Assembly: GCF_029210495.1 (NCBI RefSeq)
Contig: NZ_JARGDK010000010.1
Location: forward strand, 1 to 64,000
Direction of reading: 5' to 3'
Length of the DNA: 64,000 nucleotides
Source: Pseudothioclava nitratireducens
GTDB lineage: Bacteria > Pseudomonadota > Alphaproteobacteria > Rhodobacterales > Rhodobacteraceae
Part shown: positions 43,498 through 52,916 of the stretch, piece by piece
Position numbering within the stretch: position 1 is the stretch's first letter
How the letters are laid out: each line of letters begins with the position of its first letter
Translations under genes and position numbers: made by a program
Notes under the pieces: generated by a model
The model's input: only the letters and a program-made list of their open reading frames with translations
Told to the model about the DNA's origin: nothing
The model's database searches: none

Positions 43498-44270
43498 GCG
43501 ATCTGTGGCAGGGCGCGCTGATCGAGGGGCGGATCTGGCATGGCCGGGCCGGCGATCTCACCCGCACTTTTCGATATAACGCCACCTATGTCGCACTGCC
43601 GATCACGGCGCTGGAGTCGGGCGCGTTGCCGATCCGGCCCGACCGGCGCGGGCTCTGGTCAATCCGCACGCGTGACTATGGCCCGCGCGATGGCACCGGG
43701 TTTGCCGACTTCATCCGGGCGCAACTCGCGCCCGTCGGGCTTGGCGGCACCGAGGTCACGCTGGTCACGATGACGCGCAGCGCGGGCTATGGCTTCAACC
43801 CGGTGAGCTTCTGGCTTGCGCGGGACGCTGGCGGGTTGCGCGCGGTGCTGGCGGAGGTCTCGAATACCTTTGGCGAGCGGCACCTTTATCTGTGCCGCCA
43901 TTCGGACAACCGTCCGATCCAGCCCAGCGACCGCATCTCGGGCGAGAAGCTGTTCCATGTCTCGCCCTTCCTGCCGCGTGAGGGGCGCTACCTGTTCCGC
44001 TTTGATACGGGGCCGGGGCGGTTCGGGGCGTGGGTCGATTGGGTCGGCGCCTCGGGAGAGGTCCGGTTGGGCACGTCGCTGGCCGGTCCCGCCCGCGCGC
44101 TCACGGCCCAAAGCCTGCGCCGCGCCGCGTGGCGGCATCCGCTTCAGGTGCAAAAAGTCATGGCGCTGATCCATTGGCAGGCGGCGAAACTTTTCGCCCG
44201 TCGCGCCCGTTTCTATCAAAAACCAGAGCAACTTTCCCGGACCATGTCCGAGGCCAAGACAGGTGAGTGA
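43494..44270 (+). CDS. DUF1365 family protein
   Basis: A 258-residue protein of the DUF1365 family, with RIWHGRAGDLTRTFRYNATY at the start and NPVSFWLARD and FHVSPFLPREGRY in the middle. It is nearly always encoded between an amine-oxidase-like flavoprotein and a cyclopropane-fatty-acid synthase-like enzyme, as here. Biochemical role unknown, probably in lipid modification. Overlaps the oxidase gene by 4 nt. Confidence 0.88.
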   Translation: MSDLWQGALIEGRIWHGRAGDLTRTFRYNATYVALPITALESGALPIRPDRRGLWSIRTRDYGPRDGTGFADFIRAQLAPVGLGGTEVTLVTMTRSAGYGFNPVSFWLARDAGGLRAVLAEVSNTFGERHLYLCRHSDNRPIQPSDRISGEKLFHVSPFLPREGRYLFRFDTGPGRFGAWVDWVGASGEVRLGTSLAGPARALTAQSLRRAAWRHPLQVQKVMALIHWQAAKLFARRARFYQKPEQLSRTMSEAKTGE

Positions 44271-44272
44271 GA

Positions 44273-45445
44273 ATGTTCGAACGCCAGATTGAAACCAGAC
44301 TTCTCAAGGGGCTCGACGGAATCCGCTACGGCAGCCTGACGCTGACCACCCCGGACGGGCGAGAGCGCGGCTTTGCAGGGCCGCAGCCCGGCCCCCATGC
44401 CGATTTGACGATCACCGACTGGCGAGCGGTCCCCGCAGTCGCGGCACGCGGCGATATCGGCCTGACCGAGGCTTACCGCGATGGCTGGTGCGACAGTTCC
44501 GACCTGACCGCGCTGCTCCTCTTTGGCCTGCGCAACGAGGAGCCGCTGGAGCATTTCCTCTATGGTCACCCGTTGCAATCGCTTCTGGTGCGCGCACTCT
44601 ACATCTTTAACCGCAACACCAAGGCCGGGTCGCGGCGCAATATCGAGGCGCATTACGATCTGGGCAATGCGTTCTATCGGCTGTGGCTTGATGAGACGAT
44701 GACCTATTCCTCGGCGCTGTTCGCCCCCGAGGATGCAGGTGCCGCCGATCCGTTAGCGGCGGCGCAGCGGCGCAAATACGACCGTATCCTCGATGGTCTG
44801 GGCGCGCAGTCCGGGCGACTCCTCGAGATCGGCTGCGGCTGGGGCGGCTTTGCCGAGCGCGCGCTGGAGCGGGGTGATTTCGCGCATAAGGGGCTGACGC
44901 TCTCGCATGAGCAGGCGGCCTTTGCCCGCGCGCGTCTGGGTCAGGGGGCCGAGATCGCGCTTCAGGATTACCGCGATGAGCGCGGGCGCTTCGATCATGT
45001 CGTGTCCATCGAGATGTTCGAGGCGGTTGGCGAGTCCTACTGGCCCGTCTATTTCGACAAGCTGCGCTCGGTTCTCTCGGATAAGGGCCGCGCGATGATC
45101 CAGACGATCACGGTGGGCGATCGCTATTTCGACCGCTACCGCAAGGGCGGTGACATGATCCGCAGCTTCGTTTTTCCGGGCGGCATGCTGCCTTCGCCGT
45201 CGCGCTTCGATCATGAGGCGCGCCGCGCGGGGCTTCGGGTCGAGGATACGCATGGGTTCGGGCTCGATTACGCGCGCACGCTGCGCGACTGGCTGATCCG
45301 CTTCGAGGACCGTCTGGGCGAGGTGCGTGCGCTGGGCTTTGACGAGGCCTTTATCCGGGTCTGGCGGTTCTACCTCGCGGCCTGTGTCGCGGCCTTCGAA
45401 ACCGGGCGGACGGATGTTTATCAATACCGGCTGGCCCATGCCTGA
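44273..45445 (+). CDS. Cyclopropane-fatty-acid synthase-type methyltransferase
   Basis: A 390-residue SAM-dependent fatty-acyl-phospholipid methyltransferase. The SAM motif is LLEIGCGWGGFAERAL near residue 180; the substrate-side block NIEAHYDLGNAFYRLWLDE and the SIEMFEAVGE motif are family hallmarks. It methylates or cyclopropanates the double bond of membrane acyl chains; with the oxidase next door a methyl-fatty-acid product is possible. The ATG at 44273, three bases after the DUF1365 stop, is preferred to the GTG at 44267. Confidence 0.92.
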   Translation: MFERQIETRLLKGLDGIRYGSLTLTTPDGRERGFAGPQPGPHADLTITDWRAVPAVAARGDIGLTEAYRDGWCDSSDLTALLLFGLRNEEPLEHFLYGHPLQSLLVRALYIFNRNTKAGSRRNIEAHYDLGNAFYRLWLDETMTYSSALFAPEDAGAADPLAAAQRRKYDRILDGLGAQSGRLLEIGCGWGGFAERALERGDFAHKGLTLSHEQAAFARARLGQGAEIALQDYRDERGRFDHVVSIEMFEAVGESYWPVYFDKLRSVLSDKGRAMIQTITVGDRYFDRYRKGGDMIRSFVFPGGMLPSPSRFDHEARRAGLRVEDTHGFGLDYARTLRDWLIRFEDRLGEVRALGFDEAFIRVWRFYLAACVAAFETGRTDVYQYRLAHA

Positions 45446-46181
45446 ACAGGGTGCGCGCATCTGGATCATGGGGGCCTCGGACGGGATCGGGGCGGCGCTC
45501 GCCCGGGCCTATGCCCGGCAAGGCGCGCGGCTGATCTTGTCCGCGCGCTCCGAGGACCGTCTGGAGGCGCTCGCGCAGGAAATCGGCGGGGCCGAGGTCA
45601 TCGCCGCCGATGTCGCCGACCCGCTCAGCCTTCAGGCCGCCTCCGAGAGGATTGCGATGGGCGGTCCGCTTGACGCGGCGATCACGCTCGCGGCGCTCTA
45701 CGATCCGGGGCAGGTCTCCGAGATCGACGCGGACCGCGCGGCGCAGATCGTCGGCGTCAACCTGATGGGCAGCTTTCACTTCGCCCGCGCCGCAGCGCCC
45801 TTACTGCGCCCCGGTGGGCAGTTGGTGCTGACCGGCTCGGTCGCGGGCTATATCGGCCTGCCGCAAGGTCAGATATACTCAGCCAGCAAGGCCGGGGTGA
45901 TCAATCTGGCCGAGACGCTGCGCGCCGAGCTTTGGCCCGCCTGCGATGTGCGGCTTATCAATCCCGGCTTCGTGGAGACACGGCTGACCGAGATGAACGA
46001 TTTCGAGATGCCGGGTCTGATGCAGCCCGATGCGGCAGCGGAGCGCATTATCCGGGGGCTCGCCGGGCGCGGTTTTGAAATCCATTTCCCCCGCAGACTG
46101 ACTTGGGGGCTGAAATTCTTGCGCGCACTTCCGTATGGGATTGCGCTGCGCCTGACGAGACGATTGGTGCGCGAGGGCTAG
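45438..46181 (+). CDS. Short-chain dehydrogenase/reductase
   Basis: A 247-residue classical SDR: cofactor motif GASDGIGAALARAY at the N-terminus, then the catalytic Ser (LTGSVAGY) and Y-S-A-S-K. The C-terminal end is hydrophobic and basic. The ATG at 45438 overlaps the methyltransferase gene by 8 nt; upstream starts such as 45414 lie deeper in that gene. Substrate unknown; as part of the lipid operon it may reduce a fatty-acid intermediate. Confidence 0.88.
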   Translation: MPEQGARIWIMGASDGIGAALARAYARQGARLILSARSEDRLEALAQEIGGAEVIAADVADPLSLQAASERIAMGGPLDAAITLAALYDPGQVSEIDADRAAQIVGVNLMGSFHFARAAAPLLRPGGQLVLTGSVAGYIGLPQGQIYSASKAGVINLAETLRAELWPACDVRLINPGFVETRLTEMNDFEMPGLMQPDAAAERIIRGLAGRGFEIHFPRRLTWGLKFLRALPYGIALRLTRRLVREG

Positions 46182-46209
46182 GCCCTGCGCGAGACAAAGG
46201 AGACATGCG

Positions 46210-46758
46210 ATGACACGGCTTTTCAAGATCCTGACGCTTGTCATGGGGGCGGGGTTTGGCCTTGCCACGGGGGCGCAGGCCGCCGATCCGGCCCCGAGCT
46301 TTACCTTCGACTCGATCGACGGGGGCACGCTCGACACCGCCGATTGGCGCGGGCAGCCCGTTCTGGTGATCAACACGGCCTCGATGTGCGGCTTCACGCC
46401 TCAGCTTGAGGGGATGCAGGACATGCATGAGGAATGGGGGCCGAAAGGGCTTGTCGTGCTTGCCGTGCCCTCGGACGATTTCAAACAGGAATATGACAGC
46501 GCGGCGCAGGTCAAAGAGTTCTGCACGCTCAATTTCGGGATCACCCTGCCGATGACCGATATCACCCATGTGAAGGGCGCGCAGGCGCATCCCTTCTACA
46601 AATGGGTGAAAAAGACCGCGGGTTTCGAGCCGGGCTGGAACTTCAACAAGGTTCTTCTGGACGGTGAGGGGCGGATCGTCGGCACATGGGGCTCTTTGAC
46701 GAAACCCGATGCGCGTCCGATCCGCGAGGCCATTGCGCCGCTCTTGCCGCGCGGATGA
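46210..46758 (+). CDS. Periplasmic glutathione peroxidase-like protein
   Basis: A 182-residue GPx-family protein with a signal peptide (ILTLVMGAGFGLATGAQA). The catalytic cysteine is Cys60 in NTASMCGFTPQ. The usual second motif N-Q-F is replaced by S-D-D-F (VPSDDFKQEY), so the catalytic Gln is missing, while the WNFNK Trp-Asn pair is kept. It probably reduces lipid hydroperoxides in the periplasm with thioredoxin-like donors. AAAGGAGAC precedes the start. It follows the lipid operon by 28 bp. Confidence 0.88.
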   Translation: MTRLFKILTLVMGAGFGLATGAQAADPAPSFTFDSIDGGTLDTADWRGQPVLVINTASMCGFTPQLEGMQDMHEEWGPKGLVVLAVPSDDFKQEYDSAAQVKEFCTLNFGITLPMTDITHVKGAQAHPFYKWVKKTAGFEPGWNFNKVLLDGEGRIVGTWGSLTKPDARPIREAIAPLLPRG

Positions 46759-46760
46759 GC

Positions 46761-47159
46761 CTAGCCGAACTGGCTGGCGATCATCACGCCCGCCCAAGCC
46801 GAGCCACCCGTCAGCACCGCGCCCCAAAGGCTGTCGATGATGACCTGCTCCCAAGACCAGCCGCGCAATGTTGCGAGGTTGGTAAACTCATAGGTGCCGT
46901 AGCACATCAGCCCCAGCAGCGCGCCGCCCAGAAGCGCCTGCATCGGGCGGCCCGCTGCCAAGGCCGGGGCCGAGACGAAATAGAGCACGCCCGCGATGTA
47001 GAACAGGTAGAACAGCGCCGCCGGGCCAAGCCGCAACGGATCGGCCAGCATATCGCCCACATGGCGATCGAAGACGGGTTTGATCAGGGTGGTGATGCCG
47101 ACAACGTCGATGGCCAGAAAGATCACCAGCGTCGAGAGATAGAGCACGGGAAGCTGCAT
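46761..47159 (-). CDS. DUF2177 family membrane protein
   Basis: A 132-residue membrane protein with four helices, starting [21 protein letters not shown]. The conserved [19 protein letters not shown] block near residues 85-105 marks DUF2177. AGGAGA lies 6 nt before the ATG at 47159. Genes of this family occur with photolyases and lipid-modification genes in alphaproteobacteria. Function unknown. Convergent with the GPx gene and divergent from the DUF2256-photolyase pair. Confidence 0.85.
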   Translation of the reverse strand: MQLPVLYLSTLVIFLAIDVVGITTLIKPVFDRHVGDMLADPLRLGPAALFYLFYIAGVLYFVSAPALAAGRPMQALLGGALLGLMCYGTYEFTNLATLRGWSWEQVIIDSLWGAVLTGGSAWAGVMIASQFG

Positions 47160-47277
47160 GTTGGGTCTCCTTTTCCCTGTGAACGACAGAAGGCGCGAAA
47201 AAGTTTCACGCTTGCAAGGATTTATCGCGCCGAAGGGGCACTTGATTGCGTCCGGCGGCGCGACATATGAGCCGGAC

Positions 47278-47460
47278 ATGACGAAAGCGATGCCGATGGG
47301 AATGCGAAAGAAAGCCGATTTGCCGCAGAAAACCTGCGCGCGTTGCGGGCGCCCCTTCACGTGGCGGCGCAAATGGGCGCGGGTCTGGGACGAGGTGCGC
47401 TATTGCTCGGACCGGTGCCGGGGCGTGCGCGGCAAGCCCGGCGGACAGGGGCGCGCGTGA
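47278..47460 (+). CDS. DUF2256 zinc-finger-like small protein
   Basis: Sixty residues with the DUF2256 pattern: [20 protein letters not shown] followed by RYCSDRC, four cysteines likely to hold zinc. The real start may be the fourth Met (47302), since relatives begin near M-x-K-K-x-D-L-P. It is typically encoded in front of a photolyase gene and overlaps it here by one base (TGATG). Confidence 0.85.
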   Translation: MTKAMPMGMRKKADLPQKTCARCGRPFTWRRKWARVWDEVRYCSDRCRGVRGKPGGQGRA

Positions 47461-49016
47461 TGCGGCTTCGGTTTGTCTTGGGGGATCAGCTGACCCGCGA
47501 TCTGAGCGCGCTGGGCGATCTCGACCCTTCGCGCGATGTCGTGCTGATGGTCGAGGTCATGGCCGAGGCCACCTATGTCCCCCATCACCCGCAGAAGATC
47601 GCTCTGATCCTTTCGGCGATGCGGCATTTCGCAGACGAACTGCGGGCCGAGGGGATTACAGTCGATTACGTGCGCCTCGACGACCCCGAGAACACCCAGA
47701 GCTTCACGGATGAACTTGCCCGCGCCGTGGACCGCCACGCGCCGGAGGCGGTGATCGTCACAGAGCCCGGCGAATGGCGTGTCTGGGAGATGATGCGCGG
47801 CTGGGAGGCGGCGCTGGACGTGCCGCTAGATATCCGGCAGGACGCGCGCTTCTTCTGTTCGCGGGCCGGGTTTGCCGCCCTCAAGGACGCGCGCAAAACC
47901 ACGCGGATGGAGTATTTCTACCGGGAGATGCGGCGGCGCACGGGGATCTTGATGGAGGGGGGCGATCCGGCGGGCGGGCAGTGGAATTACGACCACGACA
48001 ACCGTGAGCCGTTACCCGCGCAGATCGACCTGCCCAAGCGCCTGCGCTTCGAGCCGGACGCCATGACGCGCGAGGTGATCGACCTCGTGGCGGAACGCTT
48101 CCCCAAGCATTTCGGCGATCTCGAGCCCTTCGGATGGGCGGTGACGCGGGCGCAGGCGCTTGAGGCGCTCGACCATTTCATCGCCGATTGCCTGCCGCGC
48201 TTTGGCGACTATCAGGATGCGATGCGGGCGGGGGAGGATTTCCTGTTTCACGGGCTGATCTCGCCCTATCTGAACTGCGGGCTCCTGACCGCGCTCGAGG
48301 TCTGCGCGCGCGCCGAGGCCGCCTATGATCGGGGGGAGGCGCCGCTCAACGCGGTCGAGGGCTTTATCCGGCAAATCCTTGGCTGGCGCGAATTCGTGCG
48401 CGGCATCTATTGGACCGAGATGCCGGACTACCCTGAACGCAATCACCTGAACGCCACGCGCGATCTGCCCGAGGTCTATTGGACGGGCCAGACGGGGATG
48501 CGCTGCATGGCCGAGTGTATCGGCACCACCCGGCGCCATGCCTATGCCCACCATATCCAGCGGCTCATGGTGACCGGCAATTACGCACTCTTGTGTGGGA
48601 TAGCGCCCGCGCAGATCGCCGAATGGTATCTGGCGGTCTATGCGGATGCGTTCGAATGGGTGGAACTGCCGAATGTGCATGGGATGGTGATGCATGCGGA
48701 TGGCGGCTTGCTCGGCTCCAAACCCTACGCGGCATCGGGCGCCTATATCGACCGGATGTCGGATTATTGTACGGGCTGCGATTACGACCCCAAGGGCAAG
48801 GTCGGCGAGGGCGCGTGCCCCTTCAACTATCTCTACTGGAATTTCCTGATCGAGAACGAAGACACATTGTCCAAGAACCCGCGCATGGGGCTGCCCTATG
48901 CGACGCTGCGCAAAATGCCCCAGACGCAGCGCGACGCGATCCGCAAATCGGCCAAGGCGCATCTGGAGGGGGCGGAGCCGGGACCGCGACAGCCCCGGCT
49001 CGATGCGGATTGGTAG
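47460..49016 (+). CDS. FeS-cluster cryptochrome/photolyase (CryB/PhrB-like)
   Basis: A 518-residue member of the iron-sulfur bacterial cryptochrome/photolyase group. The N-terminal domain ([18 protein letters not shown]) is the short Rossmann part, the C-terminal half binds FAD (MRAGEDFLFHGLISPYLNCG). Cysteines for the [4Fe-4S] cluster include those in SDYCTGCDYDPKGK and GEGACPF, with one further upstream. Such proteins repair 6-4 photoproducts or regulate light responses. Translation is coupled to DUF2256. Its stop lies 3 bp from the convergent aspartate-kinase stop. Confidence 0.93.
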   Translation: MRLRFVLGDQLTRDLSALGDLDPSRDVVLMVEVMAEATYVPHHPQKIALILSAMRHFADELRAEGITVDYVRLDDPENTQSFTDELARAVDRHAPEAVIVTEPGEWRVWEMMRGWEAALDVPLDIRQDARFFCSRAGFAALKDARKTTRMEYFYREMRRRTGILMEGGDPAGGQWNYDHDNREPLPAQIDLPKRLRFEPDAMTREVIDLVAERFPKHFGDLEPFGWAVTRAQALEALDHFIADCLPRFGDYQDAMRAGEDFLFHGLISPYLNCGLLTALEVCARAEAAYDRGEAPLNAVEGFIRQILGWREFVRGIYWTEMPDYPERNHLNATRDLPEVYWTGQTGMRCMAECIGTTRRHAYAHHIQRLMVTGNYALLCGIAPAQIAEWYLAVYADAFEWVELPNVHGMVMHADGGLLGSKPYAASGAYIDRMSDYCTGCDYDPKGKVGEGACPFNYLYWNFLIENEDTLSKNPRMGLPYATLRKMPQTQRDAIRKSAKAHLEGAEPGPRQPRLDADW

Positions 49017-49019
49017 CGT

Positions 49020-50441
49020 TCAGGCCGCCCGGAGCGCAGGCGTCTCCGCTTCGATAAACGCCGCGTGGAGGGCCTTGATCACCGGCTTCATGTCGTCGCG
49101 GTCGAGGATGAACTGCACATCGACATTGCGCGGCCCCTGGCTCGCGCCAAGGCAGGCCATGCCGTTCGCTTCAAGCGCCTGAAGCCCGCGCGTCAGCACC
49201 GAGAGGCCCAGCAGATCGCGCCCGATCACCGACACCATCGCCAGCGGACGGGCCGAGACTTCGGCATTGGGGTAGAGCGCGCTCAGGTCCTTTTCGACGC
49301 GGCGCATCACCTTGAGCGAGGCGTCGAGGTAATGCGTGATCGTGTTGGCGTTCGAGGTTTTCGACACGATCCGCACATTGTGCCGCGTGAGCACGTCGAG
49401 GATCGCCGCGTCATAGCCCTTCACGCCGACCATATCCTGCTCGAACACCTCCAGCGCCACGATCTCAAGCCCCGTAATCATCTCGACGGCGGCCCGCTCG
49501 GCGGGGCGGTCGTCGATCAGCGTGCCGGGATCGTCGGGCTCGAAGGCGTTGGTCACGCGCAGCGGCACATCGGCCTGACGCAGGGTCTTGGCGGCTTTCG
49601 GGTGGATCGCCTCCATGCCCATATTCGACATCTGGTCGGCCACGTCGTAATTCGTATGGCCCAGCTTGCGCGCGGCCCCTGCGCCGACGAGCTTGGGGTC
49701 GGCTGAGGAGAGGTGAAACTCCTTATGGATGATCGCCTCTGCTGCGCCGGTCTGGGCGGCGAGCCGGGAGAAGGTGACCTCGGAATAGCCCCGGTCGAAT
49801 TCGGCCATGAGCCCTTCGCGGCATTGTGCATAGCCGGTCACGATTGGTATTTCTGACGCGATATCAATATCCTGCATGGCGTTATTGATGCGTTGCATGA
49901 GGTCCATTTCGTTCTGTTCGCGCCACCCTGAGAGGTCCACGAAGCGCGCATTCACGCCCGCACGCTGCAATAGAAGCGTGGTCACGAAGGCCGAATGGGC
50001 CTCGCCCAGCCCCGAGAGCAATTCGCGGATCTGCATCATATGCGTGCTCAGTTGGAAATGCCCGTAAGAGCAGAGCCTTTGCAGATCGATCAGGCAGTTG
50101 CGCGCGCCCTCGATCCGCTCTGCGACGAAGGCGTCGGCCTGCGCGCGATCGGCGGGGTGGTCCAGCAGCCGCGTATGGATCGCGGTCATCTCCTCGCTGA
50201 CCCGGCTTAGCGCCTCGTGCCAGCCGTGATCGGTGTCGGCATCGGCAAAGCGCGCGTAGACACCGGGCGCGCCGGTTTTCTTGTGTTCCAGCAGCAGGTT
50301 GGTGATGCCCGCGAAGGCCGAGACCACGAAAACGCGTCCGTAGAGCGCGGCGCCCTTCCGGTCCCCGACGATCAGCGTGTCGCGCAGCTCATCGATGCGG
50401 GACATCGAGGTCCCGCCGATCTTTTCGACAGTATGGGTCAT
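49020..50441 (-). CDS. ask: Aspartate kinase, ectoine-associated (Ask_Ect)
   Basis: A 473-residue aspartokinase with the KIGGTSMSR start, the SAFAGITNLLL nucleotide-site block, and two C-terminal ACT-type segments (IVALEVFEQDMVGVKG and MVSVIGRDLLG). This long divergent group is characteristic of ectoine operons and is thought to escape normal feedback by lysine and threonine. It supplies aspartyl phosphate for ectoine synthesis. Last gene of ectA-ectB-ectC-ask, 8 bp after ectC. Confidence 0.92.
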   Translation of the reverse strand: MTHTVEKIGGTSMSRIDELRDTLIVGDRKGAALYGRVFVVSAFAGITNLLLEHKKTGAPGVYARFADADTDHGWHEALSRVSEEMTAIHTRLLDHPADRAQADAFVAERIEGARNCLIDLQRLCSYGHFQLSTHMMQIRELLSGLGEAHSAFVTTLLLQRAGVNARFVDLSGWREQNEMDLMQRINNAMQDIDIASEIPIVTGYAQCREGLMAEFDRGYSEVTFSRLAAQTGAAEAIIHKEFHLSSADPKLVGAGAARKLGHTNYDVADQMSNMGMEAIHPKAAKTLRQADVPLRVTNAFEPDDPGTLIDDRPAERAAVEMITGLEIVALEVFEQDMVGVKGYDAAILDVLTRHNVRIVSKTSNANTITHYLDASLKVMRRVEKDLSALYPNAEVSARPLAMVSVIGRDLLGLSVLTRGLQALEANGMACLGASQGPRNVDVQFILDRDDMKPVIKALHAAFIEAETPALRAA

Positions 50442-50449
50442 GGCGGGCC

Positions 50450-50842
50450 TCAGGCGGTTTCTTCGGCGGGGGCGTAGGAGCCATCCGCCCGGTGCACCTC
50501 GCGCCCCGTTACGGGCGGGTTGAAACAGCAGGCCATGTGCAGCTCTTCCTCGGCGCGCAGGATGTGCTTGTCATGGAGGTTGAGCGCATACATGACGCCT
50601 GGGCGGATCTCATGCGTCTCGCCCGTGCCCAGATCGGTGATCGAGCCCTTGCCCTTCATGCAATAGACGCTCTCGAAATGGTGCTTGTAGTGGAACTGAT
50701 GCTCAGAGCCCGCTTGCAGCACGGTGATGTGGAACGAAAACCCCATGCCGTCATCGGCCAGCAGCAACCGGGTCGAGGTCCATTGCGCATCGGATACTTC
50801 CCGCTCTGTGCCCTTCAGGGCGTTCAAATCTCGAACGATCAT
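50450..50842 (-). CDS. ectC: Ectoine synthase EctC
   Basis: A 130-residue cupin starting [16 protein letters not shown]. The cupin motif [20 protein letters not shown] carries the metal-binding Glu and Tyr, with a later His in [15 protein letters not shown]. It closes N-acetyl-diaminobutyrate to ectoine, a compatible solute. Full family length; 11 bp after ectB with AGGAGAG upstream. Confidence 0.95.
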   Translation of the reverse strand: MIVRDLNALKGTEREVSDAQWTSTRLLLADDGMGFSFHITVLQAGSEHQFHYKHHFESVYCMKGKGSITDLGTGETHEIRPGVMYALNLHDKHILRAEEELHMACCFNPPVTGREVHRADGSYAPAEETA

Positions 50843-50853
50843 GGTCTCTCTCC

Positions 50854-52140
50854 TTATTGCGCGGCCAGTTTCAGATTGGACATCGTTTCGCGGGTTGCGC
50901 GCAACAGAATATCGAAGCCCTCGCGGAAGAGCGCGTTCGGCGTCGTCAGCGGTGCGAGGATCTTGACCACCTCGTCATTCGGACCAGAGGTCTCGATCAA
51001 AAGGCCCAGCTCATAGGCGCGCGCGCAAATATCGGCGGCCAGATCGCCCGAGCCGACATCGACGCCCTGCATCAGCCCGCGGCCCTTGAGCGTTGCGCCG
51101 GGGACCAGGTCCGCGACCTCCTTGAGCGCCGAGGTGAGCATCACCGACTTCGCGGCAAGCTCTTTCTGGAATGCGTCATCGGCCCAGAATTTCTCGGTTG
51201 CGACGCGCGCGGTGACGAAGGCATGGGTATTGCCCCGGAAGGTGCCGTTATGCTCAGCCGGGCCAAAGATGTCGTGCTTGGGGCGCACCAGCAGGCAGGC
51301 CATCGGCAGGCCAAAGCCCGAAAGCGATTTCGCCATGGTCACGATGTCGGGCTGCACGTCCATCTCGTCAAAGGAGAAGAAGCTGCCCGTGCGCCCGCAG
51401 CCCGCCTGAATGTCGTCGATAATCAGAAGCGCGCCGTGCTTGTGCGCGATCTTTTGCATCTTGCGCACCCACTCGGCCGAAGCCGCGTTCAGCCCGCCTT
51501 CGCCCTGCACGGTCTCGAACAGGATCGCGGCGGGGGCGTCGATGCCGCCCGAGGGGTCTGACAGCATCTGGTCGAGCAGGGCGGCACTGTCCACGCCATC
51601 GGCGTAGCCGGCGAAGGGCAGGCGGGTGACGCCCGACTTGTCCATGCCCGCGCCGCCCCGGTGATAGCCGTTGCCGGTCGCGGCCAGCGCGCCCATGGTC
51701 ACACCGTGGAACCCGTTGGTGAAGGCGATGACATTGGTCCGCCCGGTCACTTTGCGCGCGATCTTTAGTGCCGCTTCCACGGCATTCGCGCCGGTCGGGC
51801 CGGTGAACATCACCCGGTGATCCATCCCGCGCGGGGTGAGGATATGGCGGCTGAGTGCATTCAGGAAGGCGGCTTTGGCGTCCGTGTGCAGGTCGAGCCC
51901 GTGCGCGATACCATCGCCCGCGATGTGCTCGATCAGTGCCGCTTTCATGTCCGGGTCGTTATGCCCGTAATTGAGCGACGAGCACCCGGCGAGGAAGTCG
52001 ATGTAGCGCGTGCCGTCCGCCGTGAACAATTCCGAGCCGCGCGCCTCGGTGAAGGTCGCGGTGAAGGAGCGGCAATAGGAGCGTGCGGCGCTTTCGCGGC
52101 GTTCAAAAATGGTCGGGGTTTGGGCCATGTCTTTGGGCAT
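50854..52140 (-). CDS. ectB: Diaminobutyrate-2-oxoglutarate transaminase EctB
   Basis: A 428-residue class III PLP transaminase. The cofactor region reads [18 protein letters not shown] and the PLP lysine is in [12 protein letters not shown]. It makes diaminobutyrate from aspartate semialdehyde. The ATG at 52140 ([17 protein letters not shown]) follows AAGGAT; longer frames toward 52323 run into ectA. Second gene of the ectoine operon. Confidence 0.95.
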   Translation of the reverse strand: MPKDMAQTPTIFERRESAARSYCRSFTATFTEARGSELFTADGTRYIDFLAGCSSLNYGHNDPDMKAALIEHIAGDGIAHGLDLHTDAKAAFLNALSRHILTPRGMDHRVMFTGPTGANAVEAALKIARKVTGRTNVIAFTNGFHGVTMGALAATGNGYHRGGAGMDKSGVTRLPFAGYADGVDSAALLDQMLSDPSGGIDAPAAILFETVQGEGGLNAASAEWVRKMQKIAHKHGALLIIDDIQAGCGRTGSFFSFDEMDVQPDIVTMAKSLSGFGLPMACLLVRPKHDIFGPAEHNGTFRGNTHAFVTARVATEKFWADDAFQKELAAKSVMLTSALKEVADLVPGATLKGRGLMQGVDVGSGDLAADICARAYELGLLIETSGPNDEVVKILAPLTTPNALFREGFDILLRATRETMSNLKLAAQ

Positions 52141-52175
52141 GGGGACATCCTTTGGTCTTTGGAAAAGGGAAGGGT

Positions 52176-52715
52176 TCAGGCGGCGGCGCGCTGCGTGGGC
52201 AGCGTGATCTGCACCAGATGTTCGGTGGCATGAGCGCCGTCGAAGTGCTGGGCGCGCGTATAGTGCGGCGCGTCGGTCAGCGTGCCGCCAAGGCTGCGGG
52301 CAAGGCTGCGAAACAGGGCCCAAGAGGCGGCGTTATCCGGCGTGATCGTCGTGTGCAGCGCGCGGGCACTTGCGGTTTCAGGGCGCGAGAGCAGCTCGAG
52401 CAGCATCTTGCGCCCAAGGCCAAGGCCGCGCGCCTTGTCGCTCACCGCGACTTGCCAGACGAAGAACGTGTCGGTGTTCGGGATCATATGGCCAGAGATC
52501 CAGCCGAGGGTCTCACCCTCTGCCTCCGCGATCACCGAAGTGTCGCGGAAATGGTCGGCCTGCACGATATTCGCATAGAGCGAATTCTCATCGAGCGGCT
52601 TGCAGGCCCGCACGAGGGCCCAGATTGCAGCCCCGTCCGTCGCATTCGGTTTGCGCAGGCGGGGCTGGGGCGTTCGGGCGGGTTGGCTGTCCTGATCTGT
52701 CAGATGTTCCGGCAT
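52176..52715 (-). CDS. ectA: Diaminobutyrate acetyltransferase EctA
   Basis: A 179-residue GNAT enzyme. LRKPNATDGAAIWALVRAC opens the domain and the acetyl-CoA loop is DKARGLGLGRKMLLELL. The SLYANIVQADHF block is specific for EctA. It acetylates diaminobutyrate at N4. First gene of the operon, divergent from a MarR-type regulator, with 201 AT-rich base pairs between. Confidence 0.95.
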   Translation of the reverse strand: MPEHLTDQDSQPARTPQPRLRKPNATDGAAIWALVRACKPLDENSLYANIVQADHFRDTSVIAEAEGETLGWISGHMIPNTDTFFVWQVAVSDKARGLGLGRKMLLELLSRPETASARALHTTITPDNAASWALFRSLARSLGGTLTDAPHYTRAQHFDGAHATEHLVQITLPTQRAAA

Positions 52716-52916
52716 GTCGCGGCCTTATATTGCTTCGTTAGGCTAAGTATAGCTTGAGAGGCGAAATTTCAAGAACTCTTTGAAAATCTATTTATATCGG
52801 TGATTTTTGGCGTTGTTTCGGTGATTTCATTGCCGGGTTGCAAAGTATTTACATTTGCTTTGCGAAGAATATTCGCGCAATTGTTCCTCGTTGCGATCTA
52901 TGCCAGTCTTGGGGAG
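52716..52916. promoter_or_regulatory. ectA/MarR divergent control region
   Basis: An AT-rich gap with three inverted repeats: GCTA-AGTA-TAGC (52742-52753), TTTCAA-N7-TTGAAA (52767-52785) and GCAAAG-N12-CTTTGC (52840-52863). Any of these may bind the MarR-type regulator. EctR-type MarR proteins repress ectABC in methanotrophs and related bacteria. The ectA promoter must lie here. Confidence 0.5.
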
